A stretch of 64,000 nucleotides of DNA from Flavobacterium undicola (GTDB lineage Bacteria; Bacteroidota; Bacteroidia; Flavobacteriales; Flavobacteriaceae): contig NZ_JAAAPM020000003.1 of assembly GCF_009909155.2 (NCBI RefSeq), forward strand, positions 1-64,000, in the 5' to 3' direction. The notes under the pieces are model-generated. The model searched no databases. It was given only the letters and a program-made list of their open reading frames with translations, and was not told the DNA's origin. The translations under genes were made by a program, and so were the position numbers. The stretch's first letter is position 1; each line of letters opens with the position of its first letter. This document shows, one piece after another, positions 28,286-36,602 of the stretch.

Positions 28286-30439
28286 TTAAAACTTCAATGT
28301 TAATCCCGCTAAGAAATTGATTCTAGCTTGCGGATAATAGTATGGATAAACATCCCACATATATCCATTTGAAACATATTTTTTATCTAAAACATTATTT
28401 ACTAAACCAGTAATTACTATTGATTTGAATATTGATTTAGGTTTTATTTCGTATGCCACATTAACATCATTTATAAAATAATCTACTAATTTAGCATCTG
28501 TTAGTTCAATATTATTCATGTATTGTTTCCCAACAAACTTTTGCATCAAAGAAATATGAAGATCTGAAATAGGAGAATACACAATTATATTCCCTGCTAT
28601 TACTGACGGAGAATACGCAATATCCGTTGTCCCATAATTTTGATTCTCAACAGCCAAATCAATATTTTTATTCGCACTTAAAGTAAAGTTAGGTCTAATT
28701 ATCAACTCATTTGACAAAGCGATGATTGCATCCACCTCTAATCCCAAACGATAGCTTTTTTCACTATTTGAACGGATTGGTGCTCCAACATCATCTAAAT
28801 TACCCGTTAAAATCAACTGATCTTTGTAAGCCATGTAATACACATTCGAATTAAATTTGACTTTGTTTGAAACATATCTCCAACCTAATTCATAGTCATT
28901 TAACTTTTCAGGCTTAGCATTACCACTTTCATAATCAGTTCTATTAGGCTCACGATTTGCTCTGGCATAAGAAAAATAAATTGCATTGTTATTGTTAATC
29001 GTGTAGTTCAAACCTGCTTTAGGATTGAAAAAATTGAAATTATCATTTACTAAACCTGTCTCAGGACTATCGGCTTTGTAATGCACATTTCTAAGTTGCA
29101 AATCTCCAAAAAGACTCACATTAGAACAAACTTGATAATTGGCTTTCGCAAAAATATTTCCATCTGTTTTTGTTGCAAAATCATCATAATAACGATCCCC
29201 TAATTCAGATTTAGAAGCAAATCGTGCCCAAATTACTTTTCCGAAATGATTACCTTCATATTTATTATAACCACCACCAAAAACCACATCCAGTTTTTCT
29301 CCTTTGTAGTTTGCCGAAAATGTAGTTCCGTAGAAATCATTGTCCAACCATTTTTGACGAATTAAATCAGTGGAAGTTTCTGAACCAACAGGAAGCAACC
29401 CATAATCCCCAAAATCAGCATCTTCTTTATAGTTCTCATAATATCCTTTTCCTTTAGTATAATGAAACGCTAAATTGGTATTCCAATTAGATGATAACTT
29501 TTCATTCCAATGCAATTGATAATGGTCTTGCTGGTAATTATCAGTTTCATTATCATAAAATCGTGTATTTCCAAATTCATCAGTAAAAATCCCTATCGGA
29601 TTATAAGTCCTATCGCTATCTAAAGTTACTTTATCGATTCCCCAATAAGCTTGATAGGTTTTTTCTGTTCCACCAAAAGCCAATGCTTTTATTAAAGTGG
29701 TTTTACCAACATAGGTTCCTTGTAAGAAGTAGGATTTTAAATCAGAACTGGCTCTGTCGATATAACCATCCGATTTTAAAGCTGACAAACGTCCTGCAAT
29801 TTCAAAATGATCATTCATCAAACCTGTACTGAATTTCACAGTATGTTTGTGTGTATTAAAACTTCCGTAAGAATTAGAAATTTCCCCGCTGCTTTCTTTC
29901 GAATAAGAATCCGTCAACATGTTCAAACTCGCTCCAAAAGCTCCGGCACCATTAGTAGAAGTTCCCACACCTCTTTGCAACTGTAAACTTTGAACTGAAG
30001 AAGCAAAATCAGGCATGTTTACCCAATACGTTCCATGACTTTCAGAATCATTATATGGAATTCCGTTAATAGTAACATTCACTCTGGTTGCATCACTACC
30101 ACGAACGCGAATTCCAGTATACCCTACTCCATTTCCGGCATCCGAAGTTGTTACCACTGATGGTAAATAATTCATTAAAATAGGAATATCTTGTCCTAAA
30201 TTTCGAAATTTAATTTCCTTTTTGTCTAAATTACTAAAACTTACCGGTGTTTTTGTAGTAACCCGAATTGCCGAAACCAGCACTTCATCGAGTTGATTGA
30301 TTTTAGTAGTATCTTTTACTTGAGAAAAAGAGGTTGCAGAAAGAAGAGAAAAGAAAAAAGAAAAAAGAAACAAATTGTAGTTTATCGACTTTGAACCTTT
30401 GTAACTTAGTACCTCAGTACCTTTAAAAATAGTATTCAT
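28286..30439 (-). CDS. TonB-dependent receptor, probably for thiamine or a thiamine precursor
   Basis: A 717-residue outer-membrane receptor. The signal peptide core is LFLFSFFFSLLSATSFSQ, residues 23-40; a TonB-box-like DEVLVSAIRV, a plug (GVGYTGIRVRGSDATRVNVTINGIPYNDSESHGTYWVNMPDFASS) and a 22-strand barrel ending in an aromatic residue (LAGLTLKF) follow. The leader carries a TPP riboswitch, which is the main evidence for thiamine as the substrate. The first 20 residues (GTEVLSYKGSKS) are read from a heptad repeat; no other ATG is available before the signal peptide, so the true start could be a non-ATG codon nearer to it. Confidence 0.85.
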   Translation of the reverse strand: MNTIFKGTEVLSYKGSKSINYNLFLFSFFFSLLSATSFSQVKDTTKINQLDEVLVSAIRVTTKTPVSFSNLDKKEIKFRNLGQDIPILMNYLPSVVTTSDAGNGVGYTGIRVRGSDATRVNVTINGIPYNDSESHGTYWVNMPDFASSVQSLQLQRGVGTSTNGAGAFGASLNMLTDSYSKESSGEISNSYGSFNTHKHTVKFSTGLMNDHFEIAGRLSALKSDGYIDRASSDLKSYFLQGTYVGKTTLIKALAFGGTEKTYQAYWGIDKVTLDSDRTYNPIGIFTDEFGNTRFYDNETDNYQQDHYQLHWNEKLSSNWNTNLAFHYTKGKGYYENYKEDADFGDYGLLPVGSETSTDLIRQKWLDNDFYGTTFSANYKGEKLDVVFGGGYNKYEGNHFGKVIWARFASKSELGDRYYDDFATKTDGNIFAKANYQVCSNVSLFGDLQLRNVHYKADSPETGLVNDNFNFFNPKAGLNYTINNNNAIYFSYARANREPNRTDYESGNAKPEKLNDYELGWRYVSNKVKFNSNVYYMAYKDQLILTGNLDDVGAPIRSNSEKSYRLGLEVDAIIALSNELIIRPNFTLSANKNIDLAVENQNYGTTDIAYSPSVIAGNIIVYSPISDLHISLMQKFVGKQYMNNIELTDAKLVDYFINDVNVAYEIKPKSIFKSIVITGLVNNVLDKKYVSNGYMWDVYPYYYPQARINFLAGLTLKF
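30388..30425. repeat. Heptad repeat at the 5' end of the TonB receptor gene
   Basis: The + strand reads ttgaacc, tttgtaa, cttagta, cctcagt, accttta in 7-bp phase, covering codons 5-17 of the receptor on the minus strand. The words resemble those at 19684-19732. Confidence 0.65.
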
Positions 30440-30532
30440 CCGTAATTGTTTTACGAATAAAAGGGGGAATTATTCTTTTTGTTAATTGATTTTTATGACA
30501 ACTCAATAGTAATTACAATTGATTTTATCATT

Positions 30533-30641
30533 TTTTCCCTTGACAACATTACTCGTCCAGGTTCGTTGGGTATAATCTCAGCTTTATTCTGAACTTGTTT
30601 CAGAATCTGAAATAAATTCAGATTTAAGCACCCCTTTGAGA
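30533..30641 (-). promoter_or_regulatory. TPP riboswitch upstream of the TonB-dependent receptor
   Basis: On the minus strand the THI-element blocks appear in order: AAAGGGGTGC (map 30628-30637), then GCTGAGATTATACCC (30568-30582), AACGAACCTGGACGAG and the closing AAGGGAA (30535-30541). A 45-nt extension with an internal AATCTGAA/TTCAGATT hairpin is inserted in the P3 region, a known variable site. The receptor start lies about 95 bp downstream. Confidence 0.9.
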
Positions 30642-30646
30642 CGCGG

Positions 30647-30654
30647 CAAAGATA
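30647..30654 (-). promoter_or_regulatory. -7 box of the receptor promoter
   Basis: The minus strand reads TATCTTTG, an exact TAnnTTTG match, ending six bases before the riboswitch. Transcription would begin near 30641. Confidence 0.75.
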
Positions 30655-30658
30655 GAAA

Positions 30659-30742
30659 AGTATTAAGATAAAAGTATCAATACAAAGATTTTTAGTTTTT
30701 GAATTTTCTTAATACTTAATTCTCTAAATCTTGATACTAAAA
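30659..30742. repeat. 84-bp inverted heptad element after arfB
   Basis: Twelve 7-mers in phase: agtatta, agataaa, agtatca, atacaaa, gattttt, agttttt, gaatttt, cttaata, cttaatt, ctctaaa, tcttgat, actaaaa. The halves are inverted copies of each other. Length and several units match the element at 15613-15696. Its right end touches the arfB stop codon. Confidence 0.75.
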
Positions 30743-31138
30743 ATCCGGTTTCCTACGCGATTGTTTAATTTCGGATAAATTCTTTTTGTCTTTGATTCGT
30801 TTTTTAATCACCGACTTAGGTATTTTAGTCGCTTTTCTGATTTTAGGAACATGGAGCCCTTTTTTAATCAGTTCCAAAAAACGTTTGGTAACAATTTCTT
30901 TATTTTTAAGTTGGCTTCTATCTTCATCACAATTCAGAATCAAAACCAAATCAGTCGTTAATCTTGAAGAAAGATTTGTTTCTAACAACAATTTCTCTTC
31001 CTCAGACAAAGCCTGAGAATTTTTTAAATCGAAAGTCAGCACGACTTTAGACGAAACCTTATTGACGTTTTGCCCTCCAGCACCACTACTTCGCACTGCT
31101 TTATATTGTAATTCGGATATGATTTTTTGAATTTCCAT
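30737..31138 (-). CDS. arfB: Alternative ribosome-rescue peptidyl-tRNA hydrolase ArfB
   Basis: A 133-residue release-factor-like hydrolase that frees stalled ribosomes. The catalytic GGQ is at residues 21-23 in SSGAGGQNVNKVSS, and the basic tail that enters the empty mRNA channel is present (KKRIKDKKNLSEIKQSRRKPDF). It has no codon-recognition domains, as expected. It begins 3 bp after the DUF4301 gene, so the two are co-transcribed. Confidence 0.96.
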   Translation of the reverse strand: MEIQKIISELQYKAVRSSGAGGQNVNKVSSKVVLTFDLKNSQALSEEEKLLLETNLSSRLTTDLVLILNCDEDRSQLKNKEIVTKRFLELIKKGLHVPKIRKATKIPKSVIKKRIKDKKNLSEIKQSRRKPDF

Positions 31139-31141
31139 CTT

Positions 31142-32758
31142 TTAGGACTGATGCGCTTCTTTTAATAAATCATTTACGGTTTTCACCGGATTAAAAGTGA
31201 TCAAAGGCACTTCAACAAAAACAGTCAACCAATTAGCCATTGCTCCATTCCACAAGCCAGGCAATTCATAGCCTTTAATATCTTTTCCCAGATGATTTTT
31301 CTCAACTATAAAACCACTATTCTCATCTACAAACTGATGCAAATCAAACTTTTCGTTTTTATAATTTTTAGTAGCACAAACTAAATCTACGGGATTAAAA
31401 TGAGTAGCATTCGCCATAATTTTAGCCTGCTTTTTATTGTTCAAATCCACCTGAGAAGATTCTACAATTTGCAACGAAACTTCCTTTTGAGCACTTTTTA
31501 CCCAAAAAGGACCTCCTCCTGGTTCACCCTCATTAATCACCATCCCACAAACTCTAATTGGACGATTTAAAACATTTTTCAGTAATTTTATTTTATTCTC
31601 AATAGTATACAAATCAAAATCGGACTTAATATCCATATTCAATTTTTCTTTCAAGAATTTTTTAATCTCTTCGATTTGTTTATCATTAATAGTATAAAGA
31701 TCAATCAAATTCAAACAAGCAAAAATTTGCTGTTGCAGCTCTAATAAAATACCAGCCAATGCTTTCTTATAAAGCGCAATTTTTTCATTATTATGAAGAA
31801 TAACATTATCAATATTTTTGATAAAAATAATATCAGCATCCAGTTGATTTAGATTCCCTATTAGTGCACCATGACCTCCAGGTCTAAAAAGCAACTTTCC
31901 TTCTTCCGTTCTGAAAGCTTTATCACTCATCGTTACTGCAATGGTATCAGTGCTTTTATCCTGATAAGAATAACTTACTTCAATACTAGTTTGTGTTTCC
32001 TTTTCTACCTTATCCTTAACACTGTTTATGATTTGCTCAAACTGTTCTTGATGAGATTCGGAAACTGTAAAATGCAAATAGGATTTATTATTAGTACTTG
32101 AATAATAACCGCATTCATACAAATGTTCTTCAATAGGTGTAGCAATCTTACTGACATATTTATGAAAAGGTAAAATCCCTTTGGGTTTAGAGGCAAAATC
32201 AAAATACGTTGAATCCAACATGAATTTTATAAAATAATAATTTTTATAATCACGAGACAACGCATCAAAGTCGAGAAACTCTTCTTTTAATCTGTCATAA
32301 ATAATATCAAAGAAAGGCAATTTCTCCATCCCAACGATAAAAACCGGCAGCTTAGTATCCTTTTTTCTGTTTATATAAGCATTAATCGTTTCTTTCTCAA
32401 AATTAAATTCGTTCAGAAAAGCCGTTAGAAATTTAAACATTCTACTTGCAGCTCCTGAAGCTGGTACAAATTTTAATAATTTTAAATTGGATTTATGTTC
32501 GTCAAAAAAGTTCGCTTTCTCAACAAAATCAGCATCGGTCAATTTTAAAATTCCATTTCCAACTGTTGCCGCTTCGAGTAATTCCATCTTAGCAATTCCT
32601 TTTTTAAAAATCGCAAGTTCTTTTTTGATGTTTTCCAATGAAACTCCATGTTCTTTGATTTGTTCAAAATCCTGTTCTGACAATCCCATACTTTTAATTT
32701 TATTTAAATCATCAATTAATTTAGACTTCTCCAACATCGAAACTCTTATTTCACTCAT
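31142..32758 (-). CDS. DUF4301-family protein
   Basis: A 538-residue cytoplasmic protein of the DUF4301 family, which is largely limited to Bacteroidota. Recognisable stretches are VPASGAASRMFKFL near residue 100, LPFHKY, EEGKLLFRPGGHGALIGNLN near 285, GMVINEGEPGGGPFWVK near 400 and LPGLWNGAMANW near 510. The GASRMFK and RPGGHGALI stretches resemble nucleotide-sugar or nucleotidyl-transferase loops, but no function is established. It lies between pnuC and arfB in one tight unit. Confidence 0.88.
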   Translation of the reverse strand: MSEIRVSMLEKSKLIDDLNKIKSMGLSEQDFEQIKEHGVSLENIKKELAIFKKGIAKMELLEAATVGNGILKLTDADFVEKANFFDEHKSNLKLLKFVPASGAASRMFKFLTAFLNEFNFEKETINAYINRKKDTKLPVFIVGMEKLPFFDIIYDRLKEEFLDFDALSRDYKNYYFIKFMLDSTYFDFASKPKGILPFHKYVSKIATPIEEHLYECGYYSSTNNKSYLHFTVSESHQEQFEQIINSVKDKVEKETQTSIEVSYSYQDKSTDTIAVTMSDKAFRTEEGKLLFRPGGHGALIGNLNQLDADIIFIKNIDNVILHNNEKIALYKKALAGILLELQQQIFACLNLIDLYTINDKQIEEIKKFLKEKLNMDIKSDFDLYTIENKIKLLKNVLNRPIRVCGMVINEGEPGGGPFWVKSAQKEVSLQIVESSQVDLNNKKQAKIMANATHFNPVDLVCATKNYKNEKFDLHQFVDENSGFIVEKNHLGKDIKGYELPGLWNGAMANWLTVFVEVPLITFNPVKTVNDLLKEAHQS

Positions 32759-32787
32759 GTAATTGCAATAAAATATTAAAAAAAATA

Positions 32788-33432
32788 TTATTCTAAAACA
32801 GCAGCTTCACCAGACTGTTTCTGTTGATTATTTAAAATTCCTTTCCATTCTAAATATCCATATACCGCAAGAATTGTAAAAATTAAATATTGCAAACTTG
32901 TAAATGTATAGCCTTTAAAAAAGTACAAAGGTATTGAAATGAAATCTCCTACAATCCAAAAAATCCAATTTTCAATTTTTCGCTTGGCCATCAACCACAT
33001 TCCCACAAAAAAGAGTGCCGTTAAAAGAGTATCCACATAATTATACCAATTAGTAAATTTATCAAAATACTGGTAAACCAAATACACAAAAACTAAAGTT
33101 AAAACAAAAATAACTGCTGCAATTTTATGTTCTTTTTTACTGGCTACAGCAATTGGAAATGCTTCAACTTCCCCTTTTTTTCGTGTCCAATGATACCAAC
33201 CATAAAGACTCATTATAAAATAATAGCCATTAATCATCGAATCACCTAACAACTCCCATTTCCAAAGCAAATAAGCATAAATAAAAGTACTCACCAATCC
33301 TGTTGGGAAAACCCAAATATTATCTTTTTTAGCAAACCAAACGCTTGCCAATCCAAAAAAAACGCCTACTAATTCCAACACGATTTCCGAAGTGGGATAG
33401 TTAGCATATTGAGCGAAAAAAAAGTCTAGCAT
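32788..33432 (-). CDS. pnuC: PnuC-family vitamin transporter, possibly PnuT (thiamine)
   Basis: A 214-residue inner-membrane protein with about seven hydrophobic segments. The family motif WxxW/N-type region is seen in MSLYGWYHWTRKKGE, and IENWIFWIVGDFISIPLYFFKGYTFTSLQYLIF is typical. PnuC members take up nicotinamide riboside, while the Bacteroidota PnuT branch imports thiamine. The TPP-riboswitch receptor two genes downstream supports thiamine, but this gene itself has no riboswitch. Its ATG follows the pcrB stop with no gap (TAA ATG). Confidence 0.85.
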   Translation of the reverse strand: MLDFFFAQYANYPTSEIVLELVGVFFGLASVWFAKKDNIWVFPTGLVSTFIYAYLLWKWELLGDSMINGYYFIMSLYGWYHWTRKKGEVEAFPIAVASKKEHKIAAVIFVLTLVFVYLVYQYFDKFTNWYNYVDTLLTALFFVGMWLMAKRKIENWIFWIVGDFISIPLYFFKGYTFTSLQYLIFTILAVYGYLEWKGILNNQQKQSGEAAVLE

Positions 33433-34167
33433 TTATATTTTTATTTGAGAATTAAAAAAATGAGCATCTTTTTCAAAAGCCGTCCCTATCACAACTAAAT
33501 CAGCACCCGATTGATAGGCATTTTGAATACCTTTCAAATCTACAATTCCGCCGCCTACAATTAATGGGATATCAATATTTCGAGCTACATATTCAATCAT
33601 TTCTAAAGAAACCGCTTGTTTAGCACCACTTCCCGCTTCCAAATAAATCAATTTATTTCCGAGCATCTCTCCTGCTTGAGCAGTTGCCAGAGCCAAATCA
33701 AGATTGTCCCTATCCAAAGGCGTTGTTTTACTTACGCGTTCAACAGCCGTTTCACTACCGCTTTCAATCAAAATGTAGCCCGTAGACAGAATTTCGAGAT
33801 TCGTTCGTTTTAAAATTGGTGCTGCTTTAACCTGATGTTCTATTAAATAATCAGGATTTCGTCCAGACAATAAAGATAAAAACAAAATTCCATCGGCATG
33901 ATTAGAAATTTGAGAAGGATGTCCTGGAAAAAGTACTATTGGCAAAGTACAATCTTGTTTAATTCTAACTATTAAATCGTCCAGAATAGTACTTTCTACA
34001 AAGCTTCCACCAATAAAAACATGAGTAGCAGGAGATTGATTTATCTTGTAAACCAAATCGGTTATCGTATCCAAAACTACTTTATCCGGATCAAGAAGAA
34101 TCGCTAATAATTTCCGGTTTTCCGATTTAGCTTTTTGTATTTCCTGATAGATTGTTGCTTTTTCCAT
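33433..34167 (-). CDS. pcrB: Geranylgeranylglyceryl/heptaprenylglyceryl phosphate synthase
   Basis: A 244-residue TIM-barrel prenyltransferase that couples glycerol-1-phosphate to a polyprenyl diphosphate, the first ether-lipid step known from archaea. Blocks: LLAILLDPDKV, HVFIGGSFVES, LFPGHPSQIS, LSLLSGRNPDYLI, YLEAGSGA and PLIVGGGI. The ATG at 34167 (MEKATIYQEIQ) is preferred; the longer frame to 34218 adds 17 unrelated residues. First gene of the pcrB-pnuC-DUF4301-arfB unit. Confidence 0.92.
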   Translation of the reverse strand: MEKATIYQEIQKAKSENRKLLAILLDPDKVVLDTITDLVYKINQSPATHVFIGGSFVESTILDDLIVRIKQDCTLPIVLFPGHPSQISNHADGILFLSLLSGRNPDYLIEHQVKAAPILKRTNLEILSTGYILIESGSETAVERVSKTTPLDRDNLDLALATAQAGEMLGNKLIYLEAGSGAKQAVSLEMIEYVARNIDIPLIVGGGIVDLKGIQNAYQSGADLVVIGTAFEKDAHFFNSQIKI

Positions 34168-34270
34168 GAGAGCGTAAAAGTAAAAAGTTTTTAGAGTAGA
34201 AGAACAAATTCTAAACAATTATATTTGTTATACCAATACTGATTCTATTTTTAATTCTATCTTTTTGGTA

Positions 34271-34335
34271 TAATGCCGTTGTATATTTCATTTAGTTCCG
34301 CTAAAGGAACTATTTTGAAATAACAAACGGTATTA
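34271..34335. repeat. Long hairpin between pcrB and the Crp/Fnr gene
   Basis: TAATGCCGTT (34271-34280) pairs with AACGGTATTA (34326-34335) with one G-T, and GTTCC (34295-34299) with GGAAC (34306-34310) at the tip; most bases between also pair (TATTTCA with TGAAATA). It lies in the 5' region of the Crp/Fnr gene, so it could be a leader structure or an interspersed repeat. Confidence 0.6.
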
Positions 34336-34366
34336 GCACTTTAGAAATCCTAAAACTCATTCAAAT

Positions 34367-34963
34367 ATGATTGCTATTACTTTACTCGAAAAATATAACG
34401 GCATTATAAAAAACTATAAAAATGGAGATCTCATTTTTGAAGAAGGTAACCAACCCTTATACTATTATCAAATTATTTCGGGCGAAGTAAAGATGAACAA
34501 TTACAATGATGAAGGTAAAGAATTCATTCAGGGGATTTTCTATAAAAACCAATGTTTTGGCGAACCTCCGCTGTTTATTGACCAGGTTTATCCTGCCAAT
34601 GCTGTTGCGGTGACAGATTCAGAACTAATTGTAATTACAAAAGATAAATTCCTGGAATTGCTAAAAAATAATTCGGACATCAGTTTAGCAATCATCAAAA
34701 ATCTCTCGCAAAGACTGTATTACAAATCGGTTATGGCAGCTGAAATTTCGTCTCAAGACCCTGAACACCGAGTACTGCGACTGATTGATTATTCGATTGA
34801 GCAATTGAATTTCAAGAAAGAAGAAGCTGGTTTTCTAATTAATTTCACCCGACAACAAATAGGAGATTTAACCGGTTTAAGAGTTGAAACCGTTATTCGA
34901 GCCATAAAATCCCTAGAGAAAAAAGGCGATTTAAAAATAATTAATAGAAAAGTGTACCGATAA
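34367..34963 (+). CDS. Crp/Fnr-family transcriptional regulator
   Basis: A 198-residue regulator with an N-terminal cyclic-nucleotide-type sensor fold (residues 10-115, IISGEVKMNNYNDEGKEFIQGIF, FGEPPLF) and a C-terminal winged helix-turn-helix (FTRQQIGDLTGLRVETVIRAIKSLEKKGDLKIINRKVYR). No N-terminal cysteine cluster is present, so it is not an Fe-S Fnr. The palindrome just downstream, before the hemoglobin pair, is a likely target. The inducing signal is unknown; redox or NO stress is suggested by the neighbour. Confidence 0.93.
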   Translation: MIAITLLEKYNGIIKNYKNGDLIFEEGNQPLYYYQIISGEVKMNNYNDEGKEFIQGIFYKNQCFGEPPLFIDQVYPANAVAVTDSELIVITKDKFLELLKNNSDISLAIIKNLSQRLYYKSVMAAEISSQDPEHRVLRLIDYSIEQLNFKKEEAGFLINFTRQQIGDLTGLRVETVIRAIKSLEKKGDLKIINRKVYR

Positions 34964-34978
34964 AAAATATTATTTTAT

Positions 34979-35023
34979 ATGATTTAAGTCATAAAATGCA
35001 GCTGTAGTGTCGTTGTAAATTTG
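34979..35023 (+). promoter_or_regulatory. Crp/Fnr-type operator and promoter of the hemoglobin pair
   Basis: ATGATTT (34979-34985) and AAGTCAT (34986-34992) form a near-perfect palindrome with one mismatch. The -7 box TAAATTTG is at 35016-35023. The palindrome centre lies about 42 bp before the expected start site near 35028, the class II activator position. Confidence 0.7.
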
Positions 35024-35043
35024 TGGTATTAAAACAAATTATT

Positions 35044-35325
35044 ATGACACTTTACAACACTACCTTCGAAAGATTCAATCAAAATTTTATTGGTTCTGCT
35101 ACTTTAAGTATCCTGGCACAAAGCTGTTTAGGCGGCGCAGCTGCCATGAGCGTATTAGCTAATGGAACTTCAATAATACAAATGGTCCAACTGGCAATTA
35201 TTGTATTTATATGCATCATCGCAAATACATCAATTCTTGCCCAAATGAAACATAAATTCATCTTTAACAGCGTTATCATAAGTGCTATTTCAAGCATCTT
35301 ATTTATTATTCTAAACAACCTGTAA
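35044..35325 (+). CDS. Small membrane protein of unknown function
   Basis: A 93-residue protein with three hydrophobic segments (about 18-36, 42-62 and 74-92). The ATG at 35044 (MTLYNTTFERFNQN) is preferred over an in-frame GTG or TTG upstream that would fall on the promoter. It is the first gene after the Crp/Fnr-type site and ends one base before the hemoglobin ATG, so both are expressed together. I do not recognise the family; a role in NO or oxygen handling is suggested only by the partner. Confidence 0.8.
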   Translation: MTLYNTTFERFNQNFIGSATLSILAQSCLGGAAAMSVLANGTSIIQMVQLAIIVFICIIANTSILAQMKHKFIFNSVIISAISSILFIILNNL

Positions 35326-35326
35326 A

Positions 35327-35734
35327 ATGAAAAACGACATCAAAAACAGAGCGGATGTTGCTGTTTTAGTCCATAGCTTTTATGACAAAATAAGAGCCGA
35401 TGCAGCAATCGGTTCTTATTTTAACGAGCTCATTTTAGACTGGAATGCACATTTAGAAAAGCTAACTGATTTTTGGGAAACCAATTTGTTTACTGTTCGA
35501 AAATACAAAGGTAATCCGATCGAAGTTCACAATAAAGTAGACGAACATTTTGATGGTCAAATCAACGCGAATGAATTTGGGATTTGGTTAAATTATTGGT
35601 TCCAAACTTTAGACTCTCTTTTTGAAGGAGAAAATGTCGAAATTCTGAAAAGAAGAGCGCGCAAAATGGGTAGTTTTCTTTATCTGAATATGTTTAAAAA
35701 TAGAGTAAAAGAAATATGTAGGAACACAGATTGA
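35327..35734 (+). CDS. Group III truncated hemoglobin
   Basis: A 135-residue 2-on-2 globin. The start VHSFYDKIRADAAIGSYFNEL, FWETNLF, the proximal-histidine region PIEVHNKVDEH and the WLNYWFQTLDSLFEG helix fit the group III branch. Such proteins bind oxygen or NO and are often induced by nitrosative stress. It follows the membrane protein gene with a one-base gap, and both lie behind the Crp/Fnr-type operator. Confidence 0.88.
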   Translation: MKNDIKNRADVAVLVHSFYDKIRADAAIGSYFNELILDWNAHLEKLTDFWETNLFTVRKYKGNPIEVHNKVDEHFDGQINANEFGIWLNYWFQTLDSLFEGENVEILKRRARKMGSFLYLNMFKNRVKEICRNTD

Positions 35735-35945
35735 AGAAATTTGAGAAATCTTTTAAAAATCTTAGTGCGACTTTGTGAATCTCTTTGCCTTTAATATAGC
35801 ACGCAGATAATACAGATCTAAGCAGATTTACACTGGTTTTTGGAACACAGATTGAAGAAATTCTATAAATATTTAAAAAATCTCTTAGCGTTACTTTATG
35901 GTTCTCTTTGCGAAAAAACTTTGTTTGCTTTGCGGTTAGTTAAAA
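35735..35945. repeat. Duplicated intergenic repeat after the hemoglobin gene
   Basis: The phrase GGAACACAGATTGAAGAAAT occurs at about 35721 and again at 35840, each followed by an A-rich stretch and a degenerate '...cttagcg..ctttgtg..ctctttgcg' phrase. The last one ends in CTTTGCGGTTAG (35927-35938). The same phrase occurs at 18498-18541. Two tandem-like, diverged copies of one unit fill this 217-bp convergent spacer. Confidence 0.65.
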
Positions 35946-35951
35946 ACAAAA

Positions 35952-36584
35952 CTATTTTTCTAAAGCATAGACTAGAGTAAAATCCTCCACTTCTTCAAAA
36001 TAAATATTGAATTCTTTGTGCAAACCTCCAAAATGAAGACTTGAGGCAGTTTGGGTTTGGCCCAAATCAAATTCATTAACCGCAATATGGTCTTTAAAGC
36101 TGATTCCTTTTTCGTTTCTGATTTTAAAAATCGCTTCTTTTGCTCCCCAAATCACCGTTAGTTTCTTGATGTATTCGGCTGTTTTTTCACGTTCTAAATA
36201 TTGGAATTCAGCATCACAGAATTTATCGGCAATTCGAATTATTTTTTCTCTTTGTAATTCGATGTCAATCCCAACGATTTCATCACTAATGATTATTGCA
36301 GCAAATTGATACGAGTGCGTTATCGAAATATGTTTTCCATCATGAAGATGTGGTTTTCCAAATTCGTCATAATACAAGTCAAAATCAGTATAGCCTGCTT
36401 CATTTAAAAGTTTACGCACACTTAGAAACCCTCGTTGATGCAATTCGGATTTCATACCATCAATTCGGGATTGACATGTAGGGTTGAGACTTACTTCTTC
36501 GAATAATTGTTCCAATGGTTCGGTAATCTTCCAAACGTAGATAACGGTTGCTGAATTAAATTGTATTTTTTTATATAAAGGCAT
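35952..36584 (-). CDS. 4'-phosphopantetheinyl transferase superfamily protein
   Basis: A 210-residue Sfp-type transferase that loads phosphopantetheine onto a carrier protein. The magnesium-binding motif is in IVGIDIELQ and the second in VIWGAKEAIFKI, near residues 105 and 145; ISITHSYQFAAIII holds the conserved His. The Sfp type rather than AcpS suggests a polyketide, aryl-polyene or flexirubin-type carrier target elsewhere; none is in the window. The gene diverges from ahcY. Confidence 0.92.
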   Translation of the reverse strand: MPLYKKIQFNSATVIYVWKITEPLEQLFEEVSLNPTCQSRIDGMKSELHQRGFLSVRKLLNEAGYTDFDLYYDEFGKPHLHDGKHISITHSYQFAAIIISDEIVGIDIELQREKIIRIADKFCDAEFQYLEREKTAEYIKKLTVIWGAKEAIFKIRNEKGISFKDHIAVNEFDLGQTQTASSLHFGGLHKEFNIYFEEVEDFTLVYALEK

Positions 36585-36602
36585 TCTTTTAAGTTATGAG
36601 TT

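Noticed and set aside
33433..33813. Open frame on the plus strand opposite pcrB
   Set aside because: Low-complexity shadow frame within a well-supported gene.
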